From contig NC_088112.1 of assembly GCF_036370855.1 (NCBI RefSeq), positions 13,942,469 to 14,006,468 on the forward strand: 64,000 nt of DNA. The letters are read 5' to 3'. Below, piece by piece: positions 24,901 through 34,387 of this stretch. Under the pieces are notes generated by a model. That model was not told the DNA's origin and ran no database searches. It saw only the letters and a list, made by a program, of their open reading frames with translations. The stretch's first letter is position 1; each line of letters starts with the position of its first letter. Both the position numbers and the translations under genes were made by a program. Source of the DNA: Dromaius novaehollandiae. Its lineage: Eukaryota; Chordata; Aves; Casuariiformes; Dromaiidae.

Positions 24901-26971
24901 ATGTAGCTGCCACTCTTACCTCTAATCTATTGTCCTGTGACTTCTGTCGGTATCTGCTAGGTTTCCAGCAGGCCAGTGGGAAGCAGCTGGTCTGCTCCTT
25001 TGCAATAAGGATCTGCCTATTCCTCCTCCAGCCCCACTGCCACACTCAGAGCTGCGACCTGCCACAGCAGCCCATGCCAGGAGGCAGAAGAACAAGGGCT
25101 GCAGGAGCTCGGGGCAAACCCACTCCTGAGGGACTTTAGAAAGTCTATGAAAAAATGCCAGTATTTCAACAAGAGCTGACATCAGGCACATTGCACAGTG
25201 CTGCCTGGTCAGCGCAGTGCCTGTGGCGTAAGACTCACATGTTGTAGAGGCAGATGCCACATTCGTTGCTGTACGTGGAGCCATCTGTGCCGCACACGGG
25301 TGAGAAGTCCCTCGGGCAGCCTATCCAGGGGGTGCCGTCCTCAGAGACGCCGCTGGGATACCGGCTGCAGTCGACCTGCACGAGCGGTGCGCCGCCATCA
25401 GCCCCGCTGCAGGCTGCGGTGCTGAAAGACCCCCCTCCCAGGCAAGTTCCCCCCCCCCTTGCTTTCCCGCAAGGGTCCGGGGGGCACGGAGGAGGGCTTG
25501 CTGTGGGTGAGGCACCAGCCTAATGAAGGCAGCTGGTAATTGGGAGCCTGGCCTTCCCCTGGAGCCCCCAAGTGCCGAATCTAATAGGTTTCCCAAGCAC
25601 GCCGCAGTCTCTGGTGAGCTACCGGAGTCTCAGTATTCATAACTGCGTGGGCAGAACCTGCAGACAAATCTATCGCACATACCCTGCTGTTTTCATTGCG
25701 AAGTATATGTATGTAAAACCTATTCGAGGGACACAATTCTATGGGTATTACTGTATAGAAAAATTATCTGAATCATGGTCTTTGATGCTTTCAGGCATAT
25801 CATCTTAGGTTAGTTTTCCTCTTGAGGCAGTAACCTACTGCCTTTGACTGCAGGAGTAGATCAATTATGTCTGAGAATTGAAATAATAGAATTGTATAAT
25901 GACTAATTGCTTTCTTTATTTTATTTAATGAACTGAAAACAGCCTAAAAATGGTAGGCGTTTTATTTACTCATGAAATTGGCAATATCTTTCAATCATGC
26001 ACTGGCAAATATTATTCAAACAGCCAACCTTTCATTAGATTTAACCCACTTGGTCATCAGGTGGTTACATACTGTTGCTATTTTACCAGACACCAGGAGT
26101 AGAACAGGATAAATGGAAAGATCTGTAACTCACCTCAACTCCAAAGACAGTATCTGAAAGAAAAACAGAAGCAGAAAAGAATTATTGATATGCAGAGATG
26201 ACATATGTAAATGTCATGAATAGTTAAATCCCACGACCGCTGATGACTGGTTTATTGCATTTAGGAAAATGAAGTTTTGCATCATGTCAGTAGATGGCCA
26301 TAGGGTGTATTTATAAAGTTTCATTGCACTTTTGAGGGGAGACAGAATAGGAGAGACAATAAATTAATCAGTTCCTAAGATGTTACAAGGAAATGATACA
26401 GGTAATTTAAACTACGAGATTTTATAGTTTAGCCTTTTCTAAAAGAGTTTGTATCTGACGTTAAGAAGTTAGAGGACATGCATATTTAAGAAGACTGTTG
26501 ACCACTGAAACTGTCTATTTCCAGTCACGTGCTTCCCAGCTGCAGGGAACAGCACAGCAACCTTGGAGAGTAACCCTAGGAGTTAAAGTTTTCATTTTCA
26601 TTGCTCAGTCAGACAGAGGTAACTGTTTTATTTTACCTTTACATCTAGTACTTCCATATATAAGTTCCTGCCCTGCACTAGAACTACTCCTTCAATCTTT
26701 TGTTCCTATAAACCTAGAAGATGAAAACAGTTGTCTGTATGAGGCTTGCTGAAATTTCAGTCCGATTTTTTTGCTACGCTTTCTCAGGCAGAATATTTCT
26801 TCACAGAAGATTACTCTCCTCCACTTTACGAGACTCGAACACTTTGCTAATAACCTGGCCTCTGACTCAGCTGCAGAGATCTGAGCAGCATCATGGGAAT
26901 TACTCACCTAAGAAGCAGCACAGGGCTACAGCCACCCACACGAAGCCCCTCGTTAGCTTCATGGTTGACAT
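15867..26971 (-). CDS. OIH: Ovoinhibitor, seven Kazal domains, complete
   Basis: Multi-headed secreted serine protease inhibitor of egg white and plasma (the chicken gene is also catalogued as SPINK5). Sixteen coding exons total 1431 nt: 476 codons plus stop, close to the roughly 470 residues known in chicken. After the signal peptide and a 20-nt mini-exon come seven Kazal domains, each from an 'a' exon (137 nt; 134 in domain 2, 116 in domain 7) and a 'b' exon (61 nt; 46 coding nt in the last). All borders are GT/AG and every phase matches. P1 residues for domains 1-7 are Arg, Arg, Arg, Arg, Phe, Met, Leu, predicting trypsin-type inhibition by the first four and chymotrypsin/elastase-type by the last three. 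No frameshift or missing cysteine was seen. It lies upstream of ovomucoid in the same direction, as in chicken. Confidence 0.96.
16414..16529 (-). CDS. OIH: Ovoinhibitor Kazal 7, first half
   Basis: 116 nt, acceptor GTCTGCAG, donor GTATGT. D-Y-C-S-S-F ... [21 protein letters not shown]1 Leu. The shorter N-terminal segment is the ovomucoid-domain-3 type of Kazal domain. Confidence 0.94.
16880..16940 (-). CDS. OIH: Ovoinhibitor Kazal 6, second half
   Basis: 61 nt, acceptor TTTCCTCCAG, donor [20 protein letters not shown] then A-E-D-I-T-K. Strongly basic segment. Confidence 0.94.
17386..17522 (-). CDS. OIH: Ovoinhibitor Kazal 6, first half
   Basis: 137 nt, acceptor TTCCCAG, donor GTAAGT. L-N-C-S-K-Y ... 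[21 protein letters not shown]1 Met. The C-A-T-D variant (Ala for Gly) is also typical of this domain in chicken. Confidence 0.94.
17523..18811. other. Ovoinhibitor larger introns
   Basis: This intron (1.3 kb) and those at 19129-20344, 21020-21873, 22533-23584 and 25376-26133 were read for extra Kazal exons or insertions; none was recognised. Confidence 0.5.
18812..18872 (-). CDS. OIH: Ovoinhibitor Kazal 5, second half
   Basis: 61 nt, acceptor CTCTTCTAG, donor [21 protein letters not shown] then I-E-E-V-P-Q. The intron to 5a is only 119 bp, the shortest in the gene. Confidence 0.94.
18992..19128 (-). CDS. OIH: Ovoinhibitor Kazal 5, first half
   Basis: 137 nt, acceptor TCCACAG, donor GTAAGA. 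V-E-C-S-R-Y ... [17 protein letters not shown]1 Phe, so chymotrypsin-type specificity is predicted. Confidence 0.94.
20345..20405 (-). CDS. OIH: Ovoinhibitor Kazal 4, second half
   Basis: 61 nt, acceptor CTTTCAG, donor [20 protein letters not shown] then K-E-K-S-L-P. Confidence 0.94.
20883..21019 (-). CDS. OIH: Ovoinhibitor Kazal 4, first half
   Basis: 137 nt, acceptor TTTTGCAG, donor GTAAGT. L-D-C-S-Q-Y ... [21 protein letters not shown]1 Arg. Very like domain 3, suggesting these two arose from one of the later domain duplications. Confidence 0.94.
21874..21934 (-). CDS. OIH: Ovoinhibitor Kazal 3, second half
   Basis: 61 nt, acceptor CTTCCAG, donor [21 protein letters not shown] then K-Q-D-I-P-T. 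Confidence 0.94.
22396..22532 (-). CDS. OIH: Ovoinhibitor Kazal 3, first half
   Basis: 137 nt, acceptor TTTGATAG, donor GTAAGT. I-D-C-S-Q-Y ... [21 protein letters not shown]1 Arg. Confidence 0.94.
23585..23645 (-). CDS. OIH: Ovoinhibitor Kazal 2, second half
   Basis: 61 nt, acceptor TTCCCAG, donor [20 protein letters not shown] then K-H-E-I-V-S. N-I-S is a possible N-glycosylation site. Confidence 0.94.
24091..24224 (-). CDS. OIH: Ovoinhibitor Kazal 2, first half
   Basis: 134 nt, one codon shorter than the other full-length 'a' exons. The missing residue lies in the variable stretch between the first and second cysteine. Acceptor TTCAAG, donor [23 protein letters not shown]1 Arg. The usual glycine of C-G-x-D-G is Ser here. 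Confidence 0.94.
24727..24787 (-). CDS. OIH: Ovoinhibitor Kazal 1, second half
   Basis: 61 nt, acceptor TTCTTCTAG, donor GTAAGC. Encodes [14 protein letters not shown] plus linker K-Q-K-L-I-Q. Confidence 0.94.
25239..25375 (-). CDS. OIH: Ovoinhibitor Kazal 1, first half
   Basis: 137 nt, acceptor GTGCAG, donor GTGAGT. V-D-C-S-R-Y ... [16 protein letters not shown] ... C-G-I-C-L-Y-N. P1 Arg. The exon and its 5' flank are visibly richer in G+C and CpG than the other domain exons. Confidence 0.94.
26134..26153 (-). CDS. OIH: Ovoinhibitor exon 2: 20-nt mini-exon
   Basis: Acceptor CTTTCAG, donor GTGAGT. With the preceding G it encodes D-T-V-F-G-V-E, nearly the same as ovomucoid exon 2. Confidence 0.92.
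26908..26971 (-). CDS. OIH: Ovoinhibitor exon 1: signal peptide
   Basis: 64 coding nt from ATG 26971-26969. [10 protein letters not shown] leads to a hydrophobic [11 protein letters not shown], then donor GTGAGTA in phase 1. The ending C-C-F parallels ovomucoid exon 1. A second ATG three codons in is an alternative start. Confidence 0.93.
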
Positions 26972-27034
26972 GGGTGCCGCGTCTGTGCAGGCTGCAAGAG
27001 TGCCGTGTAGGAAGCGAAGTTCACGAGCAGGAGT

Positions 27035-27040
27035 ATATAA
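27035..27040 (-). promoter_or_regulatory. Ovoinhibitor TATA box
   Basis: TATATA 64 bp upstream of the first ATG. Transcription start expected near 27010. Confidence 0.75.
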
Positions 27041-27659
27041 CGCCCTATACTATCAAACGGTCCCACCTTATTATGTAACTCTCCAAACCTGTCATCAGCA
27101 CTGGAAGCCAGAATATATTTACCCAGATCTGGATTTCTGGCTAATGATTGACACAGGAGTAAATGCCAGGAAGGGGCCTTTTGCATGGCTGGATGCTCGA
27201 GGGGAACCAGAAGCAGTGCGAGGTCGCCTTCCTCCTGGCTCTGCCTTCTATGCCCCGCGACCACACTCCTCCTCACCTGGCCACAGCACGTCCCAGGCTT
27301 ACATTTACCCTGGGGCTCACTAAATACAATTAGATGTTTCCCCTCCTCTGTAGTTTTCCATTGAGCTCCCAGCTGATAGCTGAAATCCTCATTATTAAAC
27401 CTCGCAGCATGATTTTTGCACTTTTCACCGCTGTATTTCATCCCAGTTTGAGTCCAGACAATTTCAGTCCAGAAGGTCACCCAGTTCTCTGCTGGAGAAA
27501 TTCTGCTTTTCTTCTGTTTTAAAAACTCAGCAGTGGTCTATTCCATGTGCCAACTTTTTCTCTACTAAGGCAAGTAGCAAAAATATTAAGTTTGGTCACA
27601 AAAATTATCCCTTTTGCTGTTCACTGATAACTTCCATCCAGATCCACAGTACCCCCTGA

Positions 27660-27905
27660 TTCTACACTATCATCTCTCCTGTAGCTAGTTCCTCATCTGC
27701 CTTTCCAAGCCTGACTGACAGCATCCCACAGGGCAGCAGGTCAAAAGCTTTGAAGTTCAGGTACACTAGATCTACTGTATTCTTTTTATCTAGGAAACCA
27801 GCCAACTTTGTAAAGATTGGTATCAGTCCATGCATGATTTCCTTCAGAAAATTCACAGTGCACATTATCCCTTTGCACTTTATGTATTTATTTTTCTTCA
27901 AATTC
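27660..27905 (-). mobile_element. CR1-type LINE reverse transcriptase fragment
   Basis: Minus-strand frame holding P-I-F-T-K-L-A-G-F-L-D-K-K followed by D-L-V-Y-L-N-F-K-A-F-D. This matches the LINE reverse-transcriptase motif (V/I)-Y-L-D-F-x-K-A-F-D. The catalytic-region Asp of L-D-F is Asn and the following serine is lost, so it is dead. About 0.7 kb upstream of the ovoinhibitor promoter. Confidence 0.7.
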
Positions 27906-29010
27906 CCCCTGAAGGCTTGCCCAGTATTAAAGCAACAGAGCTGGGATTGGTCCTGAACACTTTTGCTCCTTTGTGTAAACAGAGCTGTGCCAGTTCATAG
28001 TCTCTAGTCACCTCATACTGCACGTGTACCAAGTAGACATTTATGAAATAGTATAACTACTGGACCTGCAGGTTTGTGTGCTGGTTCTTCCAGAGCTCCA
28101 CAATGGAGAGCATCTGCTTTTCCCAACTCGAGTACATTGAGCAGAGTTTTGCTTCCAGCTTTAGATGTGGTGATTATTTTTCCTTAATCTTGTTCTAATA
28201 AGTCAGTCTGCTAATAGATGTGTTAAGAACCTGTCTCTCTGAATTTGGAACCACAGATAGATTATGTTTCATTTCTACCATATCTTCGCAGAGCAGAGGT
28301 GGCCACTCTTTATCTTTGCATTCACACAGGTGATATCTGCTGCATGTGTGAATTTCCTCTGCAAAGTCTTGTTCACCTTCATTTTTGGCAATTCCCTGCA
28401 CTGGTCTCAAGCCCAGACTTCTAAATTGGGATCCTAAATTCTTCAATCCAGATTTTTCATTACTTTTTCTCTTAATCTCTCAAATTCTGTACTTGGTAAT
28501 CAAAATCCTTATTTTCAGATCTGTTTTTGACATAATTTAAACAGAGTGAACTCAGATTGAATCATCCCAGTCTTTCTTTCTAAGAGGACATCTCCAATAT
28601 CCTTCACATGTCAAATGAAAATCTAAAATAACACTTTGGGTGTGGGGGGATTACTTAATGGAAAATTCTATTTGCTCTCATATTCAGGAGTATCTGAGAT
28701 CTGATAGTATTAGTAGTTTGCAGTGTGCATCTGCAAAGTTAAAGTCTCCCCAAATGCCAGCATTCCCAGCTGCATTGATCTCTAGTAACATTACAGAGCT
28801 TTCTATCCATGTCTCTTGTTTTCATTCCTTCCTCCTAATACTCAGCTCTGATTTCTCCTGCCCTGTCCCTTATCTCAGCTCCACCAAGTGTCAAAGACTC
28901 TAGACCTTTAGACCAATGCAGGTCTCAACTATAGTGACCCCTGTTTATCCGAATTACAATATCTGTCTCTCAGTGCTTTATTCCAGCCAAGACCATCATC
29001 AATTAGTGCA
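27906..29010. other. Ovoinhibitor upstream spacer
   Basis: No exon or recognised repeat beyond possible further LINE decay next to 27660-27905. Confidence 0.35.
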
Positions 29011-29011
29011 T

Positions 29012-29190
29012 CCTGGCAGAAGAAAATGTATCTTGACAATTTTGTTGCTAGATTCTATAAAAGCTGTCATGGTCAAATGAATTTCTGTGAACGTCCACAA
29101 CGATGACACCTAAACCTTATCAGCAAGGAGACATTATTTGCAAACCAAATCTACAGTTGAAATAGATTGAGTCAGCATGTTCTGTCAAGA
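29012..29190 (-). promoter_or_regulatory. Shared upstream block, copy D (ovoinhibitor)
   Basis: Core 29115-29190 has CCTTATCAGCAAGGAGACAT, GCAAACCAAATCTACAGTTG and GTCAGCATGTTCTG. The left element CTGGCAGAAGAAA at 29012 is 103 bp from the core, against 109 bp in copy B. It lies 2.1 kb upstream of the ovoinhibitor ATG. Confidence 0.6.
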
Positions 29191-32100
29191 TCACAGCAAT
29201 GCTCTTTCCAGCTAAGTTATTCAAATTTGAGAAATGTTTGCAATAGGAGACTGTTCAAAGGGAAAGAACAGCAAACATCTGCCAGGCATCTAGAGCAGGA
29301 ATCAAGATCTAGAAATCATCACTTCAGGTGTAGCACATGCCCCTTGTCCCTAGCCTCGGCCAGCCCCTGCAGTGCTGGGCTTTGCCTTCTGCACAACGAA
29401 GCCCCACGATACAAGTCCTGAAGGGAGCCGGCTGCTTCGCCGACAGGCTCAGCAGCGCTTTTTCTATCAGCCCGTTTGTCCGTCAGGACAGAGCCTTTCA
29501 GAACCTCCAGATAAGGGCAGAAGATGAAAGCCGAGCTAGATGCATATACAATGAAGCATATACAGATCTTCATTGACACTGACCACGAAAGAGAGTGGCC
29601 CCTTTGAGGCAAGATAGCAATAAAGCCCAGTCACCTCTTCTTCATAAATATAAGCAGAAATTGTCTACACTTCCTATCTGCAAACCAGGTGTGCAGTTAT
29701 CGCTAGCTTGTGCTCAGACCTGGTGCCAGGTGCTCAGCATGGACCTGGCAGCGTTCAGAGCTAGCCGCAGGATGAGGCACACTAGTAGGGCCCCAGGATG
29801 GCACATAAAGAGCACTTTAGAGTACTGAACATGGACTGACTGTGCATGGGTGAAGTGTTGTGAGCATGAGAGCTTGAGCCTGAAACCAAAAGGAGAGTGC
29901 AATGCAGTTGGTACCTGAACATCCAGCTCCCTCTGGCCTACTCCAACACACTCCATCCTTTGTGTGTGTGTGTGAGACAGAGAGGGAAATGGAAGAGTCC
30001 CACTTCTTTTCTCCATTTCTTTCTTTTCCTACAACTGCAAATTAGAAGAAATTTGTGACAAGCACAGAGTGCCTCCATTCTCTAAGACATAAAAGTGTTT
30101 TTTTCTGGGACCTTCAGCATTAAGGAGAATTGAGAATTTTCATCTGGATTTGCAGTTTGCAACTAGTTGCATTCACGTGTGGTTATTTGCAGTTAACTAT
30201 ATGAGTGGAGCTGCTTGTGCCTTCCTGCAGGGGAAAGCTCTGAAGACTTCTTTCAGCTCCACATCTCATTCATTGATTGTTTTAATGGGAGGGCTAGGTA
30301 GCAGGAGACCTCCTGTAGCATGTGGTAGAGCAGGGAAAATCCCAAGGAAATAGCCTAAACAAGGGCTCCTTGTAGTGGAGAGGCCCTTGCAGGAAAGGAC
30401 AAACCAGCAGATGGTTATCAAGAAAGAGCCCTGAAAAGAGGAAAGAGATAGGCCCATTCACCAGTCCCCAGGATAAAACAGATGGGATAAGCAGCAGAAT
30501 TTATGCTAACTGAGGGAAACAAGGCTGAAACCCTCAGGTACCAACTTGCAGCAGCTGTTTGGAAGGACTGAGAGTACCGCAGGGCTATAAAGACAGCTGG
30601 AAGCGGGGGGAAGGGGGGAAGTCATGGCGCAAATGGTGTGGTGCTTGTAAAAAGGCAGTGTCACATAGCATCAGGCTTTCCACATCGTGACTCACTTAGT
30701 TCTTGAAGGCGCAGACGCCCCCAGCTGCAGGATTTCTGGCATTGTCTGCAGGAGCTGACTGCAAAGGGGACACCTCTGAAGCACGCCATGAGTGAGGCTC
30801 TCCCGCCACAGCAGGCTGTAAGAGAAACAGGAGGATAATGTGCACAACTGGGAGGCTGCAAAAGGACAGGCTGCAGAGGATTGGGAAACACCGCGGAGAG
30901 TATGAGGTTGGCTAAGGCATCTGCCAGAGTCAACAGTCCTCAGAACACACAAAGAGCAGCACTGGCATGCCCCTAGGAATTGCATAAGTATCCAACACCT
31001 TTTATGAAAAAAAAATGCAAGAGGCACAAAGCCCCAGCAGAGAACAGTTTAGCTCAAGACCTGACTGTGTTTGGGACGACTTCATGAAAGGCTGAGAGAA
31101 GCAGTAGGCTAGTTAGAGGTCTGGGGCTTGAAGCTGCCAATTCTCCAAAGCCTCAGAAAATACTACAAATCACATGAGGGGGTCTCTGAATCTTGGCAAA
31201 AGACACACCCTTTATAAGGTGTCATTTACAGCAAACTTAAGACTTCCCAGTGTGCTGGTACCTTTGCAGGTTTGTAGGGGACTGTTTTGACCTCATTACA
31301 GTGTTTGAGAGTAACACATAGGATAACCAAGTGAAAACATAAAGGAAATGGTAATGAACTCCCAACACTTCTTGAGCCTTTGCCTCCTGATCCCCAGGAA
31401 CCTTATGGAAACAGCATGTGGCCTCCCTTGTGTGGGTACCTGCCAGAGCTCTGCTGCGTACCACCCGCTCGGTATAGACAGCTTTGGGAGGCCCTTGAAG
31501 CTATCTGAAAAGGAGGTTGAAGGAAAGACAGAAATGACTGTAGAGACTGCAGAAAGCACACAGGAGTTAGTGCTGCTGCCTCTAGGGGGTTGGCTGGCTA
31601 CACCACAGGCAGTTCTGCTCAATCACTGTCATGTGTCATCTTGGCAGACAGAGTATTCTAATCTGATTAATAATCCCTTATCAATGGCTGATTATTTCTT
31701 TTGGCAGCAGGGAGAAATTCAGAAGGTGCCCAAATACTGATAGAAGAGCCTACTAAGGGCACCTTCCTCATCAGCTCATCGCTTTAGTAGCACAGTTAAT
31801 GCAGGTTTTACTGGTGATTATTTCAAAAGTTAAATACTTGAAATTTGCCACAAATTATAATAGCTTTCTCAAGTGCACTGATTTTCATTTCCAAGAATTT
31901 ATTTTAAGCCTCAAATTATGCACTGCTTTTATAAAAATTGAGTACATGTCACTGTACATGATTTTAGCTGAAATCAATGAGCAGATGTCATCAGTGAACA
32001 TTTTCACTGTCTGATACTCATCCCTCTCAGGCTGTGTAAATAACAGTCAGGAATTTACCTGCTATGTCAACTCAAAGGCAGACAGGTATTTTGCATTCCC

Positions 32101-32469
32101 AGCAAAAGCTAAATAGGACAAAACCAGTGACTTTCACCATCCATGACTGTATATGGTGATAGGGTTTTTGGTTCATGTAGAAATAGGCAACGACAATTTC
32201 TAACCCATAATGTTTGCTCACATTAAAAATCAGCATGCAAAATATTAACTACTATTTGTGTCAGAGTCTGCTGACAATAAAGAGTCACAAACTGATAAAT
32301 ATGATGCACATAGAAATAGTTTGTGAGAGTTTACATTCTGTTCTCAATAGCTGCACTAGAAGAAAATGGGTCTTGAAAGCTTAACTGAAAAGCTATAAAA
32401 CTCTGGAGAGAACCAAGTGAAACACCATTAGGTGAAATCCTGCCAAAATCTGAAGTGATATCACTCGAT
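29191..32469. other. Spacer between block copies D and E
   Basis: No convincing gene. A stretch near 30692-30830 vaguely recalls the end of a Kazal 'a' exon (G-V-C-A-F-K-N before a GTGAGT) but lacks the rest, so it is not called. Confidence 0.35.
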
Positions 32470-32610
32470 CCTTATCTGCAGCAGAGAATGTTTACAGACC
32501 AGGTCACAGCTAAAATGGACTCAAATACAGCGTGTGTTCACTGAAGGTTTTCTGGAAATGTCCTGCTATGAAGTTTATACAAATAAGGAATGTATTTGCT
32601 CTGAGTAACA
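32470..32610 (-). promoter_or_regulatory. Shared upstream block, copy E
   Basis: Core has CCTTATCTGCAGCAGAGA, TTACAGACCAGGTCACAGCT and GTGTTCACTG, the one copy where TGTTCT is changed to TGTTCA. The right flank TCCTGCTATGAAGTTTATAC parallels copy B. It lies 5.5 kb upstream of the ovoinhibitor ATG and has no gene of its own that I can see. Confidence 0.5.
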
Positions 32611-33789
32611 GCTATGAAAGAAAGTACGGGAAGTATGTGCACATTACCAACAGACTTGTTACCTGGCATCGTATAGTCCTCCTTTGCAGGTTCCCCACTA
32701 TTTTCAGGTGTGCTGCACTGATAGGCCCCAACTACCTAGGGGAGCATTTAGCTAAATGACCTGACTTCATCTTAAAATAGCTTCCAAATACAAGTCAATT
32801 AAATCTACCTGTAAATCAGTTACATCTCAAAACAACAAATAGCTTAAACCATTTGACAGTCACTCCCCTCCTGAATCTCTAGAGCATCTCTCTTGTTCAC
32901 CCATCCTTCCCCAGCACCAGGATCCTCGGGCTTTCCCCTGCCATCCCACCGCTGTTCAGAGAAGAGCTCACCCCTCTCAGGTGCTGGCTGCATCTCTCCA
33001 GGGCCTCTCAGCTGGATTTTCAAACTCCTCTTCCTCCCTTGCCAGCTCTGCCATCACCTTCCAGACCCTGTGGAAAGTCATCGTTCCCCAAGGCTCTGCC
33101 GAGGTAGCCCACCACAGCTAGTTGGGAAGCACTGGCAGGATTGCTTATAGGAGGGGTTAAAAGCAAAGCTGCATTTGCACTTTGCAATTCTCTTCCCTTC
33201 AGGAGACTGCCCAGGAGATGGGCTCCAGCTGTGCCCACAGCCGGGGGGTGGTCGAAGGGCTGCACAGGCTCTGCTTTGGGCAGGCATGTCAGGCCAATAC
33301 AGAAAGGTGATCCAAAAGCACGCGATGCTGGTCTACAGGCCACTGAGGGCAGCTGCTGGGCTTTCTACTCCCAGGGCTCTGCTGGTTCCATGTATCCAGT
33401 CCAGCCTGCCAACACCAGCAGGGCCAGGCAAGGGCAGGGACATTCACAAGGGTGGAGGTGGCCAGCACTGCCTCAGAGGTGCCTTCAGTGTCTGTGCCCT
33501 CACAGGGCTAGAAATGCTGCTGGCCCTCTGTGCAACAGATCAAATTCACTCCTTGAGGTCCTGCAGAGACCTTTCCAGCTGAGGCACTACTCCAGCTTTG
33601 ATGCATTGTGGCTTGTGGCACCATCCCACATGACCGCACGGAAATATTTTTTTCCCACCACCCCTCAGAGCAAAGCAGTCTGGATTTCCTGGTGCTCAGA
33701 TGAGCTGGCTGGAAGAGGACACTTACTGCAACAGTTTGCAGTATATGCAAAATATTGCAGAATATGTTTGGTGCTTTAAAACAGATTTT

Positions 33790-33985
33790 CATCTGTGGGC
33801 TTCCCAACATACATCAATTAAATCTCAAAACAACCCCCTGAGGTAGGTAAGTATCTTTTAATGTTCATTTTACAGGCAAAGACAAAAGGGCTGAAGGGAG
33901 GTGAAGTGATTTACTCAAGACCTCACAATGAGTCAGAGAGAAAACCCAACCCCAGTCCCTTATCATAAAACGCCCTTCCTCTTCA
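33790..33985 (+). mobile_element. MIR SINE
   Basis: Plus-strand AAAACAACCCCCTGAGGTAG, then TTCATTTTACAGGCAAAGAC, then GAAGTGATTTACTCAAGACC: the unmistakable order of the MIR core (bases around the 'cctatgaggtaggta', 'ccattttacag' and 'taagtgacttgcccaag' segments). An ancient tRNA-derived SINE, inert. Confidence 0.85.
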
Positions 33986-34143
33986 GGCCTGACATCTTCA
34001 CTGCATATTTACAGCAGCTGATGTGCCCAAGTGGCCTCTGCATTTACTGTCTAATGGATGCTTGGTGTAAAGACGGAGCGGGGACTGGCGGGTCCCCCAG
34101 GGAGGTTTAGTGAAGAACAGTGACAGGGTTCTGCTGAGTTATC

Positions 34144-34149
34144 TTTATT
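34144..34149 (-). terminator. LEKTI-like gene poly(A) signal
   Basis: AATAAA on the minus strand, 151 nt beyond the model A stop and 12 nt beyond the model B stop. Cleavage expected near 34125. Confidence 0.7.
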
Positions 34150-34299
34150 GTAGAAGCACACTAAGACATAGTGACGTGGCAAAGAGCCTGAGCAGAGCTG
34201 AGTCCAGACAGGCACGCATGAACTAGACCTGAGGAAACAGTGGCTGGGTCCCCTGAGCCCTCTTCCCGCCACCTGAGCAAGGCTGAGGCTGTCCTCTGC

Positions 34300-34387
34300 T
34301 CAGGGGGGGCATGAATGGCAGCTTTGACAACACCGAGGACTTGTCCATTCCCCTTGATGCTTAACATCAATTCTTCTGTTACTTGCC
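34300..34387 (-). CDS. LEKTI-like last exon, model A
   Basis: After acceptor CTCTCTCTAG it reads A-S-N-R-R-I-D-V-K-H-Q-G-E-W-T-S-P-R then C-C-Q-S-C-H-S-C-P-P and TGA (34302-34300). R-I-D-V-K-H-Q-G-E fits the end of a Kazal domain well, and the spacing from domain 4's last cysteine is exactly 17 residues. The sixth cysteine, however, is Trp (TGG at 34345-34347). A cysteine-rich tail follows. The stop sits just after seven C (34303-34309 on plus as G), so one slipped base changes the end. Poly(A) signal 150 nt on. Confidence 0.55.

Noticed and set aside
26721-27323. 200-codon plus-strand open frame over the ovoinhibitor promoter
   Set aside because: Antisense to exon 1 and the TATA box; no splice structure or family resemblance; the minus-strand gene explains the region.
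30692-30830. Possible Kazal 'a' exon remnant (G-V-C-A-F-K-N before GTGAGT)
   Set aside because: Only the last few codons resemble a Kazal exon; the C-G-T-D-G-x-T-Y core is absent. Too weak, though it would suit block copy E.
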